Origin: Cyanobacteriota bacterium
Lineage (GTDB): Bacteria > Acidobacteriota > Vicinamibacteria > Vicinamibacterales > UBA2999
Assembly: GCA_019752015.1 (NCBI GenBank)
Contig: JAIEMQ010000037.1
Coordinates: forward strand, 1-64,000
Length of the DNA: 64,000 nt
Direction: 5' to 3'
In this document: positions 1-7,636 of the stretch, piece by piece
How positions within the stretch are numbered: position 1 is the first letter of the stretch
How the letters are laid out: the number at the start of each line of letters is the position of its first letter
Notes under the pieces: model-generated
The model's database searches: none
Told to the model about the DNA's origin: nothing
The model's input: only the letters and a program-made list of their open reading frames with translations
Translations under genes and position numbers: made by a program

Positions 1-113
1 TCTCTGCGCCGCCGCGGACATACCGTCGCTTTCCTGGGCGATGGGATCAACGACACCCCTGCGATCCATGTAGCCGATGTCGGCATTTCGGTGGACAGCG
101 GCACCGGCGTTGC
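1..113 (+). pseudogene. Fragment of a P-type cation ATPase (MgtA-like hinge region)
   Basis: Reading frame 1 gives …[18 protein letters not shown] followed by …[10 protein letters not shown]. This is the hinge motif (GDGxND) of the P domain of P-type ATPases, closest to the magnesium-importing MgtA group. Similarity ends near position 113. The frame stays open to 405, but the downstream residues are arginine-rich and antisense to other genes. No C-terminal membrane helices follow, so what is in the window is the broken end of a gene that lies mostly or wholly to the left. Confidence 0.6.
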
Positions 114-288
114 GCGGCGCGGGCGGCGCCGGCGCGGTGCAGAGCCGCTTGGTCAGGGCGCCGTATACGGAGCCCGCGGCCGCCATCGCCGCAGCCACGT
201 GGCCATCAACCGTATCGGGATAACTCTGAGCGCCGGCGATCCCGATCGCCACGATCACCGCGATGAACATGCCGGTCAGGTGTCTCAT
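1..288 (-). pseudogene. N-terminus of a secreted metallo-beta-lactamase-fold hydrolase, broken at a junction near 105-120
   Basis: On the minus strand an ATG at 288 overlaps the stop of the upstream gene (ATGA) and opens a frame that runs off the window. The first 20 or so residues form a hydrophobic signal peptide. The following 35 residues (…[16 protein letters not shown], then an Ala/Pro-rich stretch) resemble the start of secreted MBL-fold hydrolases seen in acidobacteria; that identification is from memory of the family. After about residue 58 the frame stops making sense, because the DNA there encodes a P-type ATPase fragment on the other strand. The gene is therefore interrupted, either by a real rearrangement or by an assembly chimera. 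Confidence 0.5.
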
Positions 289-824
289 TTCGTCAGCCCC
301 CCGAGTTTGAGCACGGTGTTCCAGTTGCGCGCGGTGCCGCGCGTGCCGAGCGCGCTTTCGATCACCTTGATCGTCAGCTTGGATCGCCCGACGCCGTCGG
401 GATAAAAAAAGTACGCCTGCTTGCCCTTCGCCTTGACGGTCTCCCGGCCCTTGATCGCCGCCTGCAACGCCTTGACCTGCGCCGGTGTTGGCGCGTCGCG
501 CAGGCACATCATGAGCAGGTGGCCCGGATCGTCCTGCGCTTCTTTCGGAAAGGGATTGGCGTCGATGATCGCGTCCCACTCCTTCGCCGATCGCACGAAA
601 TAATCCGTCGTCACGCCAAGATGTTTCGTCGACGCCGCTTCAAGCGCCTGCTCGATCTTGTCGCTCGAGGCAATGCCACTCTGAAACACCACGTTGCCGC
701 TGGCCAGCAGCGTCTTCGCTCCCTCGAGTCCGATCGTCCCGCACATGGTGCGGAGATCGCCCATCGCGACGCGGTTGAGCGGTCCGAGATTGATGGCGCG
801 AAGCAGGCCTATGTAGGTCGGCAC
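285..824 (-). CDS. DUF1697 domain protein
   Basis: The protein is about 179 residues and begins (V/M)[13 protein letters not shown], the typical opening of DUF1697 proteins, with the characteristic [12 protein letters not shown] motif near the C-terminus. Family members are cytosolic and of unknown function. An upstream in-frame TTG at 842 would add six residues; the GTG at 824 matches the family start better. No strong Shine-Dalgarno site is visible for either. The stop overlaps the start of the next gene (ATGA), so translation is probably coupled. A second, frameshifted paralogue lies at 13612-14201. Confidence 0.8.
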   Translation of the reverse strand: MPTYIGLLRAINLGPLNRVAMGDLRTMCGTIGLEGAKTLLASGNVVFQSGIASSDKIEQALEAASTKHLGVTTDYFVRSAKEWDAIIDANPFPKEAQDDPGHLLMMCLRDAPTPAQVKALQAAIKGRETVKAKGKQAYFFYPDGVGRSKLTIKVIESALGTRGTARNWNTVLKLGGLTK

Positions 825-843
825 GCGCGAAGTAAACCACAAC

Positions 844-1344
844 TTAACGCTTCACGGCCTTCAGAAAGCGGACGATGTCCGCAAGGACGGCCGCCCCCTC
901 AGGCGTCGACAAGATGTTCTGTCCATGGGCCGCGCCCTCGACGAGGATGAACTCTTTCGGCTGCCGCGCGCGCGCGTACTGCGCGCGGATGCCAAGCAGC
1001 CGCAGGCCGGCGGAATTGGCGTCGTCGCGCGCGGTGATAAAGAGCAACCGGGCGGGAATCTTTTCCGGCGCCGCGATCTCCGCGGGCGCGAGCAGCACGA
1101 TACCGTCGATCGCGTCCGCTCCGGTTTCGATGGCGGCCAGCGTGACCGCCGCACCGCCGAGGCTGCCGCCGATCAACGAGATCCGTTTTGCCCCGCTCGT
1201 TCGCAGGTGACGGATCGCCGCCACGACATCGCGATGCTCGCCGCCGCCGTAAAGGTCGCCATACAGTAGCCGGCCGTCCGCGGCTCGGAACGACACCGGT
1301 TGTGCGGCGATGGCGGCCAACGCGAGAGCGGAAAGTATCTTCAT
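844..1344 (-). CDS. Exported alpha/beta-hydrolase with an internal deletion
   Basis: The start is the ATG at 1344, which overlaps the stop of the methyltransferase upstream and is followed by a signal-peptide-like MKILSALALAAIAA. The fold is a dienelactone-hydrolase-like alpha/beta-hydrolase: the nucleophile elbow GGSLGG near residue 85, an acid (ITARDDANS) and a histidine (GAAHGQ) are present. Between LLYGDLYGGGEH and RDVVAAIRHL the usual 40-50 residues that carry the oxyanion-hole strand and the FDFRGxG segment are absent, although the frame is kept. The product would probably not fold normally. It may be a decaying gene or a collapsed assembly. Confidence 0.65.
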   Translation of the reverse strand: MKILSALALAAIAAQPVSFRAADGRLLYGDLYGGGEHRDVVAAIRHLRTSGAKRISLIGGSLGGAAVTLAAIETGADAIDGIVLLAPAEIAAPEKIPARLLFITARDDANSAGLRLLGIRAQYARARQPKEFILVEGAAHGQNILSTPEGAAVLADIVRFLKAVKR

Positions 1345-2059
1345 GGTTTTCGCGCGATGAAGACATCGCGGCCCCACTCATCGAGCTCGCTCGATGCCCG
1401 CAAGCCGGCGTTGGCGAATGCCTCGAGCCAGGTGTCGCGAGTAAACAGACCTTCGACATGGCGATCGTGGACCACTCGCACGCTGCCATCGGCTTCACGC
1501 ATCAGGAATGCGTAATCGACGATGTAACTCGTGTCGTCGGGATCGGGATCCCACTTCCATTCGAGGTACCTGAAGCACGGCCGTCCGGCGAATCTTCACC
1601 GCCTTCGTCGGTGCCTGACGTGAACGTTTCCTTCACGAAGTCGGGCAGGAAGATTACCGTGCCGCCGCGCCGGCAATGAAGAGCGGCGGTCTCGATCGCC
1701 GCCTGGAGATCAGCGAGCTCCGTCATGTAACAGACGGCGTCGTGCACGAGCACGTAGTCGAATTCGCGATCGAGCCGCAGCGTGCGCATGTCGCCGATGA
1801 TGTGCTCGGCCTCTGGATTGACGGCCCGGCTCTGCGCGAGCATGCCTTCGTTGAGATCGGTCAGCGTCAGCGTGAACTGCTTGTTCAAGTGGGATGCGAA
1901 ACTGCCGCCGCCCGAGCCGAGCTCGAGGAGCGTCTTCGTGCCTAGCGCAGGCAGCGGTGCGAGACGCCGCAGGAAGTCTTCGACTTCCTCGATGTAGTGC
2001 ACCGGCGGCGAGAACAGCGGCCACCAGTCGGCCAGATCGCGGTAGAAATTCACGCTCAT
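1341..2059 (-). pseudogene. Class I SAM-dependent methyltransferase with a single-base frameshift
   Basis: Starting at ATG 2059 the protein shows a Rossmann methyltransferase: LLELGSGGGSFASHL (motif I) near residue 45, LTDLNEGML (motif II) and GGTVIFLPDFV. After …EGGEDSPDGRA (about residue 160, near position 1580) the frame moves into 11 residues of nonsense and continues to a stop at 1502. One base further on, a different frame restores the family C-terminus (FRYLEWKWDPDPDDTSYIVD and …LFTRDTWLEAFANAGL) to a TGA at 1341. One missing base near 1575-1585 explains this. It overlaps the next gene by ATGA. Substrate unknown. Confidence 0.75.
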
Positions 2060-2061
2060 CG

Positions 2062-2676
2062 TCACTCTCGTTGTTTGCGCTTCAGCTTCTCTTCGAGCCA
2101 CGGACGCGCGATGTCCCAATGTAGCTGGCCGAAATAACCTTCGACCACCGCCGGCGAGTTGCCCTCGTAGCTGTGGACGTCGCGGCTGTCGTGCACCGGA
2201 TGCTTCGGCAGCAGCTGGTGCAGGAATTCGTGGATCGCCACGCGCCCGATGCCGCGGCCGAGCGCCTCGATGACGGTCGCGCGGCTCGCGTACTCGGGTG
2301 TAAACACCATCGCGCCGTTGGCCACGTACTCGAAGTTGACCGCGCCGCTGCCGCCGAACCCGGCCACCGCCCGCGCCTCACCGGCCTGCGTGCCCGTTCC
2401 CCTCAGGCGCCGCCAGTCTTTCAGCGCCGGCGCCACTTCGATCTTGTAGTACGCGTTGCGATTGGCGGTGACCGTCACGTCGAAGTCCTCGAAGGCGGCC
2501 GCGATCTCCTGGCGCGCGATTCGATCGATCACCGCACATTCTTCGGCGGTGATCGGTTCCCCGATGCGTGGTGATTGAAAGGAGACCGGCTGCATCCAGA
2601 AACCCAGCTCCACCGGCCGCGGGGCGCAGGCCGAGAGCGCAATGCTCAGGCTAGCCGCGGCCAAACTGATTCGCAC
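2062..2676 (-). CDS. Putative lipoprotein with an HEXXH-type metalloprotease motif
   Basis: The most credible start is GTG at 2676, which gives a lipoprotein signal peptide ending in the lipobox LSAC at about residues 14-17; the open frame extends further upstream but has no signal there. Later comes AIHEFLHQLLPKHPVHDS, where HEFLH fits the zinc-binding HEXXH pattern with a further His downstream, so a membrane-anchored zinc peptidase is possible. The remainder matches no family I can name. The gene overlaps the end of the upstream membrane protein by about 26 bp and is followed closely by the methyltransferase. Confidence 0.6.
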   Translation of the reverse strand: MRISLAAASLSIALSACAPRPVELGFWMQPVSFQSPRIGEPITAEECAVIDRIARQEIAAAFEDFDVTVTANRNAYYKIEVAPALKDWRRLRGTGTQAGEARAVAGFGGSGAVNFEYVANGAMVFTPEYASRATVIEALGRGIGRVAIHEFLHQLLPKHPVHDSRDVHSYEGNSPAVVEGYFGQLHWDIARPWLEEKLKRKQRE

Positions 2677-3154
2677 GATCCGATTGCTCGAGCACGCGGC
2701 GCAGCAGCGCCGCGGCATCCGAAATCTTTTCATCGCCATCGGGGCGGTAACCAACGGTGATCGGCAGGAGCGATCCGTCGGCGAGATGCAGGCAGACGCG
2801 GCGGCTGGGCACGCCGGTATCGCCAATCGGCCGCTCGGCGCTGACGTGCTTGATGTCGGCGAACGGCGTCACGCCGGCGCGCTGCCGGAATCCCCAGCGT
2901 TGCTCCCATTCAATCAACCGTGACCTGGGATCGACACGGAACGTGCTCTGCTCGAGCATCACCAGCGCGCTGATCGCGCACGTCGCCGCGCCGGCAAGCA
3001 GCCCGATCATCCGATCCTCGCCCTGCCGCCCGAAGAAATAGTCGTAGGCCGCCGTGCCGAGCAGCACGAGCGTCGCCCCAATCAGCCACTTGGTCCACAG
3101 GCTGCTGTCGCAGGTCAGGATCAGCGTGCCATCGGCCTCTTCGCGCGCGTCCAT
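2651..3154 (-). CDS. Two-helix membrane protein, function unknown
   Basis: Starting at ATG 3154 this 167-residue protein has two hydrophobic helices (about residues 20-42 and 48-68) and then a soluble, beta-rich segment (FRVDPRSRLIEWEQRWGFR…). The layout resembles small bacterial PH-like or photosystem-assembly-like membrane proteins, but I cannot assign it. A TATCAT hexamer lies nine bases upstream of the ATG and no Shine-Dalgarno is evident, consistent with a leaderless transcript. It begins a minus-strand run with the lipoprotein, methyltransferase and hydrolase genes. Confidence 0.65.
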   Translation of the reverse strand: MDAREEADGTLILTCDSSLWTKWLIGATLVLLGTAAYDYFFGRQGEDRMIGLLAGAATCAISALVMLEQSTFRVDPRSRLIEWEQRWGFRQRAGVTPFADIKHVSAERPIGDTGVPSRRVCLHLADGSLLPITVGYRPDGDEKISDAAALLRRVLEQSDRANQFGRG

Positions 3155-3189
3155 TGCCAGCCGATGATAAGGGGTCGGGCTCTTTTCTG

Positions 3190-3654
3190 TCAGCGCCGCT
3201 GCTGGCGCAGCACCTCGTAGACGGCAATCCCAACGCTCGTCGAGAGGTTGAGCGAGCGGACCAGCGGCGACAGGATCGGCATGCCGACGAAGCGGTCGCG
3301 ATAGCGATCGTGGAGGTCCTGCGGCAACCCGCCGGTCTCGCGGCCGAAGATCAGGACCACATCCCGAGGTTCGCCGAGCGGCGCATCCCAGAGCCGTGTC
3401 ACCGCCCTGGTCGAGAAGAAGTACGGCTCGCCGAGCGACGGCAACGCCTGCTCGAACGCGCCCCAATCCTTCCACACGCGCAGGTCGACGTGCTCCCAGT
3501 AATCGAGGCCGGCGCGCTTCACCTGTTTCTCTTCGAGCGAGAACCCAAGCGGCTCGACGAGATGCAGCGTGGCTCCCGCCGCCAGGCACGTGCGGCCGGC
3601 GTTACCGGTGTTCCAGTGAATCTCGGGATGCACGAGGACGACGTGGATCGCCAC
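3190..3654 (-). CDS. trmL: tRNA (cytidine/uridine-2'-O-)-methyltransferase TrmL
   Basis: This 154-residue SPOUT-class methyltransferase matches TrmL in length and motifs: HWNTGNAGRTCLA near the N-terminus, LIFGRETGGLP around residues 96-107, and PLVRSLNLSTSVGIAVYE in the C-terminal SAM-binding knot. TrmL acts as a homodimer that 2'-O-methylates the wobble position 34 of leucine tRNAs in the cytosol. It is followed by the 167-residue membrane protein and preceded, one base away, by a small membrane protein on the same strand. Confidence 0.93.
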   Translation of the reverse strand: MAIHVVLVHPEIHWNTGNAGRTCLAAGATLHLVEPLGFSLEEKQVKRAGLDYWEHVDLRVWKDWGAFEQALPSLGEPYFFSTRAVTRLWDAPLGEPRDVVLIFGRETGGLPQDLHDRYRDRFVGMPILSPLVRSLNLSTSVGIAVYEVLRQQRR

Positions 3655-3655
3655 G

Positions 3656-3868
3656 TTAACGGCGCTCGTTGCGCTGCCGGCGCCGCGACCAGAAGAAGCT
3701 CAACCCGACCAGGTAGATGCCGTAGACCATGCCGAGCAGCCGAAACAGCGCCTGCGCGCGAAGGTCGTGGTCCGCCGGACCTTCCGTCCCGAACAACGCC
3801 AGCGCGATCAGGATGATGGCGGCGAGCGGTCCGAGCAGCAGCAGCGCCACCGCAGGGCGGCGTGTCAT
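3656..3868 (-). CDS. Small two-helix membrane protein
   Basis: A 70-residue protein with two hydrophobic segments (LLLLGPLAAIILIALALF and LLGMVYGIYLVGLSFFW) and a basic C-terminus ending RRRQRNERR, which predicts a cytoplasmic tail. It matches no family I recognise. Its ATG overlaps the stop of the upstream gene (ATGA), and its end is one base from trmL, so the three genes are probably cotranscribed. The tight coupling is the main reason for calling it a real gene. Confidence 0.6.
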   Translation of the reverse strand: MTRRPAVALLLLGPLAAIILIALALFGTEGPADHDLRAQALFRLLGMVYGIYLVGLSFFWSRRRQRNERR

Positions 3869-4071
3869 CGCTTTTTTGCCTTCTTCGCTTTCTTCGCTTT
3901 CTTGGCTTTCCCGGGCTTCTTCCTGGCCTTCTTCTTCGTCTTATCGACGCGCTCGGGCAGCTCCGTGCGGCCGGTCTCGCGATTCCACTCTTCGTACGTT
4001 TCCGGAGAGATTTCTCCTTCAACGAGCAGCTGGGCGAACTTGCGCCGCTGCGCCTTGCTCTTGAACGGCAT
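3865..4071 (-). CDS. Small basic protein with a lysine/alanine tail
   Basis: The 68-residue protein opens MPFKSKAQRRKFAQLLVEG and continues EISPETYEEWNRETG, a conserved module found in short bacterial proteins of unknown function. It ends in a low-complexity tail of KKAKKA-type repeats from about residue 44, reminiscent of histone H1-like nucleic-acid-binding tails. DNA or RNA binding is an inference from charge alone. The stop overlaps the start of the downstream membrane protein. Confidence 0.75.
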   Translation of the reverse strand: MPFKSKAQRRKFAQLLVEGEISPETYEEWNRETGRTELPERVDKTKKKARKKPGKAKKAKKAKKAKKR

Positions 4072-4092
4072 GAGCGGAATCTTACGGCAGAA

Positions 4093-4560
4093 TCAGCGGA
4101 GGCGGCTCATCAGGTCGGCAACGAGGCCATTCAAAAGCGCGACCTCGCTATCGGAAGGCGGCGACTTGATTGCGCTCGTCTGATCACCGTCATCTTCGCC
4201 GGGCTCGCCCTCGATGCGGCTGTTCCACCGCGTCCCGTAGAAGCTGCCGTCATCGTCATAGCGGCCGCCAATGCTTTCGTGATCGGCGATCGTGATCATG
4301 CCGTCGGCCGAGGTCTCGCGCACGCGCATCACGTGATCGCCCGCGCTCAACAGCTTGCCGTGCTCATCGATCGTGACGAGGACATGACGCGAGCCGAGCT
4401 TCGGATCGCTGAGATGAATGCTGATGCTCTGCCAGCCGGCGATCGGGCCGGCGGTCCCGCGAGCGAGCTGCTCGGCGGATGCGACCGGCTTGCGCTCCGG
4501 TTTCGCATCGCGAGGGATCGCCACGAGCAGCGCGAGCCAGTCGGGACCGTTGGACGTCAC
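4093..4560 (-). CDS. Hypothetical protein
   Basis: A 155-residue soluble protein beginning MTSNGPDWLALLVAIPRDAK. It has a beta-rich middle (VLVTIDEHGKLLSAGDHVM) and an acidic, disordered-looking stretch (EGEPGEDDGDQTS) before a short amphipathic C-terminal helix. There is no signal peptide or membrane segment. Its codon usage matches its neighbours and the frame is open over its whole length, which supports a real gene. I do not recognise a family. Confidence 0.5.
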   Translation of the reverse strand: MTSNGPDWLALLVAIPRDAKPERKPVASAEQLARGTAGPIAGWQSISIHLSDPKLGSRHVLVTIDEHGKLLSAGDHVMRVRETSADGMITIADHESIGGRYDDDGSFYGTRWNSRIEGEPGEDDGDQTSAIKSPPSDSEVALLNGLVADLMSRLR

Positions 4561-4619
4561 GCGGTCATTATCGTCAATCGATCATTGATTCAGAGGTTGC
4601 ACAGGAATGTTGCACGCAG

Positions 4620-4928
4620 TTATGACCGGCGCTCGTACCAATCCTCGTGCAGCGACCACGCACTGCAACGAAGACACGACGTCCACTTCCACTGATGCGA
4701 ACAACCCGTGCACCGGCCGCGGGTCGCGAAGGTATTCCAGATCGTGCCGCACGACCGAAACGGCGGCTCCGGCGAGTCATCGTCGCGAAAGCAGCACCAC
4801 AAATCCCCCGATGACGGACGCCACGCGCACAGCGGGCAGCGAATGCCTTCGAACCGATCGTCTTCGTCGAGGCTGGTGATCTGTTTGACGATGTCGCCGG
4901 TCTTGCGGGTTTCCTTGAAGAACAACAT
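4620..4928 (-). CDS. Cysteine-rich zinc-ribbon-like protein
   Basis: This 102-residue protein contains three Cys pairs or near-pairs (RCPLCAWRP, GRCTGCSHQW and SCLRCSAWS) plus a closing HEDWYE. The arrangement implies one or two structural zinc ribbons. It has no other recognisable domain. Its ATG overlaps the stop of the DinB-like gene upstream, so the two are translationally coupled. The pattern is familiar from uncharacterised proteins in soil bacteria; the function is unknown. Confidence 0.65.
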   Translation of the reverse strand: MLFFKETRKTGDIVKQITSLDEDDRFEGIRCPLCAWRPSSGDLWCCFRDDDSPEPPFRSCGTIWNTFATRGRCTGCSHQWKWTSCLRCSAWSLHEDWYERRS

Positions 4929-5455
4929 CAGCGTCGGCGTCCCGGCCCGGGCGGATGCGGCGGTTCTTCCGCGCGCCAGTCTTCGTCGGGCGCCTTCGGC
5001 AACGCCTGTTGCACGCTGACGTTGCGTGCAGAGACGTCGGCGAAGATGAAATTCTCCGGCGGCACCGGGGTGCCGTGCAAGCGGCGCAACATTGCGAGCT
5101 GACCGGCATGGGTCATCGCGTCGGCGAGCGGTCCCTGCAGGAACTGCCCGTCGCTGATGCGCGCCTTCAACGACGGATCACCGAAATCCACGCTCAACGC
5201 CGACAGCGTGTCGTGAAAGCGGACGATTTCGTCGGCGAACGTCGCGAGCCGCGGCGGCTCGAAGTCGCCGCCGTGACGAAAGGTGCGCGCGTAGCCGATC
5301 ACGCCGGTCATGTGCCACACCAGCTCGAACGGCGTGCGCGCCGTGGGCGCGATGCGGAAGTCTGCGAAGGAGTCAGGCGCTCCACGCAATGCTTTCTGCG
5401 TGCGATACGCAAGCGCGCCGAGGAAATGTTGCAGCAGTCGCCGTGAGTCAGTCAT
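4928..5455 (-). CDS. DinB-like four-helix-bundle protein
   Basis: The 175-residue protein has the helical pattern of the DinB/YfiT superfamily, with candidate metal-binding histidines in FELVWHMTGVIGYA (about residue 48) and DAMTHAGQLAMLRRL (about residue 115). Members are often metal-binding, thiol-dependent transferases or are uncharacterised; no substrate can be inferred here. The C-terminus is proline/arginine-rich and probably disordered. It lies five bases downstream of purH and overlaps the zinc-ribbon gene. Confidence 0.65.
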   Translation of the reverse strand: MTDSRRLLQHFLGALAYRTQKALRGAPDSFADFRIAPTARTPFELVWHMTGVIGYARTFRHGGDFEPPRLATFADEIVRFHDTLSALSVDFGDPSLKARISDGQFLQGPLADAMTHAGQLAMLRRLHGTPVPPENFIFADVSARNVSVQQALPKAPDEDWRAEEPPHPPGPGRRR

Positions 5456-5460
5456 CGCGG

Positions 5461-7071
5461 TCAGTGACGGAAATGGCGGCGGCCGGTGAACACCATCGCG
5501 AGACCGTGTTCATCCGCCGCCGCGATCACTTCGGCATCCTTCAGTGATCCGCCCGGCTGCACGACGGCGGTTGCACCGGCGGCGGCAACCGCGTCGAGCC
5601 CATCGCGAAACGGGAAGAAAGCATCCGAGGCCGCAACCGATCCTTTGAGCAATGGCGCGGTGCCGTTTTTCCAGCCGCCGGCCTTGTTCACCGCCACCTG
5701 TACCGCATCGACACGGCTCATCTGCCCCGCGCCGATCGCGAGCGTGCGAACGGCGTCGGTGAAGATCACCGTGTTCGACTTGACGTGCGCCATCACGCGC
5801 CAGGCAAAGCGCATCGCCTGCCATTCATCCGGCGTCGGCTGACGCTTCGTCACGACTTTGACGGCGTCCGACGGCCACGGCAGCTGCGCTTCGCTGACGC
5901 GATCGCGCTCCTGCACCAGCATGGCGCCGAGGATCGATCGATACTCACGGCGATCGGCGAGCTTGCGGAAGTCGGCAACGACAACGCGCAGGTTGGCTTT
6001 TGAAGCGAGGATCGTCCGCGCAGTGTCTTCCACATCGGGCGCGACGACGCATTCGATGAAGGTGGAGACGATTGCTCGAGCGGTCTCTTCATCAAGCTTG
6101 CGATTCAGGCCGATGATGCCGCCGAACGCCGCGAGCGAATCCGCTTCGCGCGCGCGCACATACGCCTCCGCGATCGATGCCCCGGTCGCCACACCGCATG
6201 GATTGGTGTGCTTGATCACCGCCGCGGCCGGCTCGTCGAACTCGAGGACAATGCGAGCGGCGGCGTCGAGGTCGAGGAGATTGGTGAACGAGAGCTCCTT
6301 GCCTTGCAGCACCGCGGGCTTACCGAGACCCGCGGGCGGATCGAGCGCGTACCACGCCGCGGGCTGGTGGGGGTTTTCTCCGTACCGGAGGTCTCTCAGT
6401 TTCGCAGCGCGGATCGCCAAGGTGCCCGGGTGCCCGGGTGCCTCGGTGCCTGGGTGTTTGGGTGCCGAGCGGATGAACTCGTCGCCTTCCACGTTGATCT
6501 CACCCAGCGTAGATGCGATCGCCGTGTCATATGCGCCGGTGTGTTCGAAGGCGCGGCGCGCCAATTCGAAACGAAACGCAGCCGTCGGACCGTCGTCGAG
6601 ATCAAGTTCTGCGATCACGGCGTCGTAATCCTTGGGAGAAACGACGATCAGGACGTCGCGAAAATTTTTCGATGCGGCACGGACAAGGCTCGGGCCACCG
6701 ATATCAATTTGTTCGATCAGATCGTCAAATTTGATCCCCGGCTTCGCAGCCGTTTCAACAAATGGATACAAATTGACGACCACGAGATCGACGAGGCCGA
6801 TACCGTGCTGTCGGGCAAGCTCCAAATCGTCGGGATGTGAGCGCCGCGCGAGGATGCCGCCGTGAATTTTGGGATGAAGGGTCTTGACCCGGCCATCCAT
6901 CATCTCGGGAAAGCCGGTCACATCGCTGACGTTGACGATCGGGAGGCCGGCGTCGGACAGCGCCTTCGCGGTGCCGCCCGTGGAGACGAGCTCGAAACCA
7001 CGCGCTGTCAGCGCTTTACCGAAATCAACCAGGCCGGTTTTGTCAGAAACACTCAGAATCGCACGCCGCAT
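5461..7071 (-). CDS. purH: Bifunctional AICAR formyltransferase / IMP cyclohydrolase PurH
   Basis: The 536-residue PurH carries out the last two steps of de novo purine synthesis: formylation of AICAR, then closure to IMP. The N-terminal cyclohydrolase domain (MRRAILSVSDKTGLVDF, ELVSTGGTAKAL) and the C-terminal transformylase domain (LRYGENPHQPAAWY, the KHTNPCGVA motif, RDGLDAVAAAGATAVVQPGG) are intact. Just before the RYGENPHQ motif there is an insertion of about 16 residues, KHPGTEAPGHPGT, encoded by a tandem 8-bp repeat at 6421-6468; the family normally has a short linker there. The frame is preserved because six units make 48 bp. Confidence 0.95.
   Translation of the reverse strand: MRRAILSVSDKTGLVDFGKALTARGFELVSTGGTAKALSDAGLPIVNVSDVTGFPEMMDGRVKTLHPKIHGGILARRSHPDDLELARQHGIGLVDLVVVNLYPFVETAAKPGIKFDDLIEQIDIGGPSLVRAASKNFRDVLIVVSPKDYDAVIAELDLDDGPTAAFRFELARRAFEHTGAYDTAIASTLGEINVEGDEFIRSAPKHPGTEAPGHPGTLAIRAAKLRDLRYGENPHQPAAWYALDPPAGLGKPAVLQGKELSFTNLLDLDAAARIVLEFDEPAAAVIKHTNPCGVATGASIAEAYVRAREADSLAAFGGIIGLNRKLDEETARAIVSTFIECVVAPDVEDTARTILASKANLRVVVADFRKLADRREYRSILGAMLVQERDRVSEAQLPWPSDAVKVVTKRQPTPDEWQAMRFAWRVMAHVKSNTVIFTDAVRTLAIGAGQMSRVDAVQVAVNKAGGWKNGTAPLLKGSVAASDAFFPFRDGLDAVAAAGATAVVQPGGSLKDAEVIAAADEHGLAMVFTGRRHFRH
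6421..6468. repeat. Six 8-bp tandem repeats inside purH
   Basis: Consecutive octamers GGTGCCCG, GGTGCCCG, GGTGCCTC, GGTGCCTG, GGTGTTTG and GGTGCCGA lie within purH and encode its extra HPGT-rich linker on the minus strand. The unit closely matches the intergenic octamer array at 57061. Confidence 0.9.
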
Positions 7072-7137
7072 CGACCGGCAACCTCATGAAATCGAAAGAA
7101 ACGCGAAAACCCAACGTTATGGATCGGATTTTCTGAA

Positions 7138-7167
7138 TTGACACCAAATGTAACGGCCCAGTATCAT
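7138..7167 (+). promoter_or_regulatory. Predicted sigma-70-type promoter upstream of cspA
   Basis: TTGACA at 7138-7143 and TATCAT at 7162-7167 are separated by 18 bases. The predicted transcription start is near 7174, which would give cspA a 5' leader of about 140 nt. Confidence 0.65.
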
Positions 7168-7193
7168 CCCCGCAGTCCAGTTCTGCGGACCAG

Positions 7194-7219
7194 AAGGCCG
7201 CACGTTGCGGCCTTTTTTT
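7194..7219 (+). terminator. Terminator-like hairpin within the cspA leader
   Basis: A perfect 9-bp stem (AAGGCCGCA / TGCGGCCTT) with a CGT loop is followed by seven T residues. It lies only about 20 bases after the predicted start of transcription and about 95 bases before the cspA ATG. A second small stem, CCGCAG/CTGCGG, precedes it at about 7170-7187. Confidence 0.75.
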
Positions 7220-7312
7220 GTTGCCCCAGCTCATCCACCTCATTGAGAGGCGCTGGGCGCGGGGTAGTTCAGTACGGTGGCGACGAGCCACCAGTAAGAC
7301 AGGAAGAGAACG

Positions 7313-7519
7313 ATGCGTATTACAGGCAAGGTCAAGTGGTTCAACAACGCCAAGGGCTACGGTTTCATCGAGCGCGAAGGCGGCAGCGATGTGTTCGTTC
7401 ACTATTCGGCGATTCAGGGCGCCGGTTTCCGTTCCCTCGAAGAGGGACAGCCGGTTGAGTTTGAAATCGTCGATGGTCCCAAGGGTCCGCAGGCCGGCAA
7501 TGTGACCCGCGCCGCCTAG
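7313..7519 (+). CDS. cspA: Cold-shock domain protein
   Basis: A 68-residue CspA-family OB-fold protein. The RNP1 motif [15 protein letters not shown] and RNP2 motif DVFVHYSAI, which bind single-stranded RNA and DNA, are complete. Such proteins act as RNA chaperones in the cytosol, in the cold or constitutively. AGGAAGAG upstream of the ATG is a clear Shine-Dalgarno sequence, unlike many genes in this window. The long leader with an early terminator-like hairpin suggests regulation after transcription initiation. A stable hairpin follows the stop. Confidence 0.93.
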   Translation: MRITGKVKWFNNAKGYGFIEREGGSDVFVHYSAIQGAGFRSLEEGQPVEFEIVDGPKGPQAGNVTRAA

Positions 7520-7536
7520 TCCACCTCTTGATCCAG

Positions 7537-7564
7537 CCGGTGCCGGGCTCCCTCCCGGCACCGG
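7537..7564 (+). terminator. Hairpin after cspA
   Basis: Perfect 11-bp stem CCGGTGCCGGG / CCCGGCACCGG with a 6-nt loop, 18 bases after the cspA stop. Only a weak T-rich tail follows, so termination efficiency is uncertain. Confidence 0.6.
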
Positions 7565-7573
7565 ATTCGTTCT

Positions 7574-7636
7574 CAATCCGCAATCTGCAATCCGAAAACT
7601 TCAATCTGCAATCTGCAATCTTCAATCTGCAATTTA
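7574..7636. repeat. Heptamer array, unit CAATCTG
   Basis: Nine consecutive 7-bp units, most of them CAATCTG or one base different (one unit, AAAACTT, is diverged). The last unit, CAATTTA, contains the stop codon (TAA on the minus strand) of the gene ending at 7634. Confidence 0.85.

Noticed and set aside
899-1498. Minus-strand frame of 199 codons overlapping the hydrolase
   Set aside because: It is arginine-rich and out of frame; the same DNA encodes the conserved methyltransferase C-terminus and the hydrolase.
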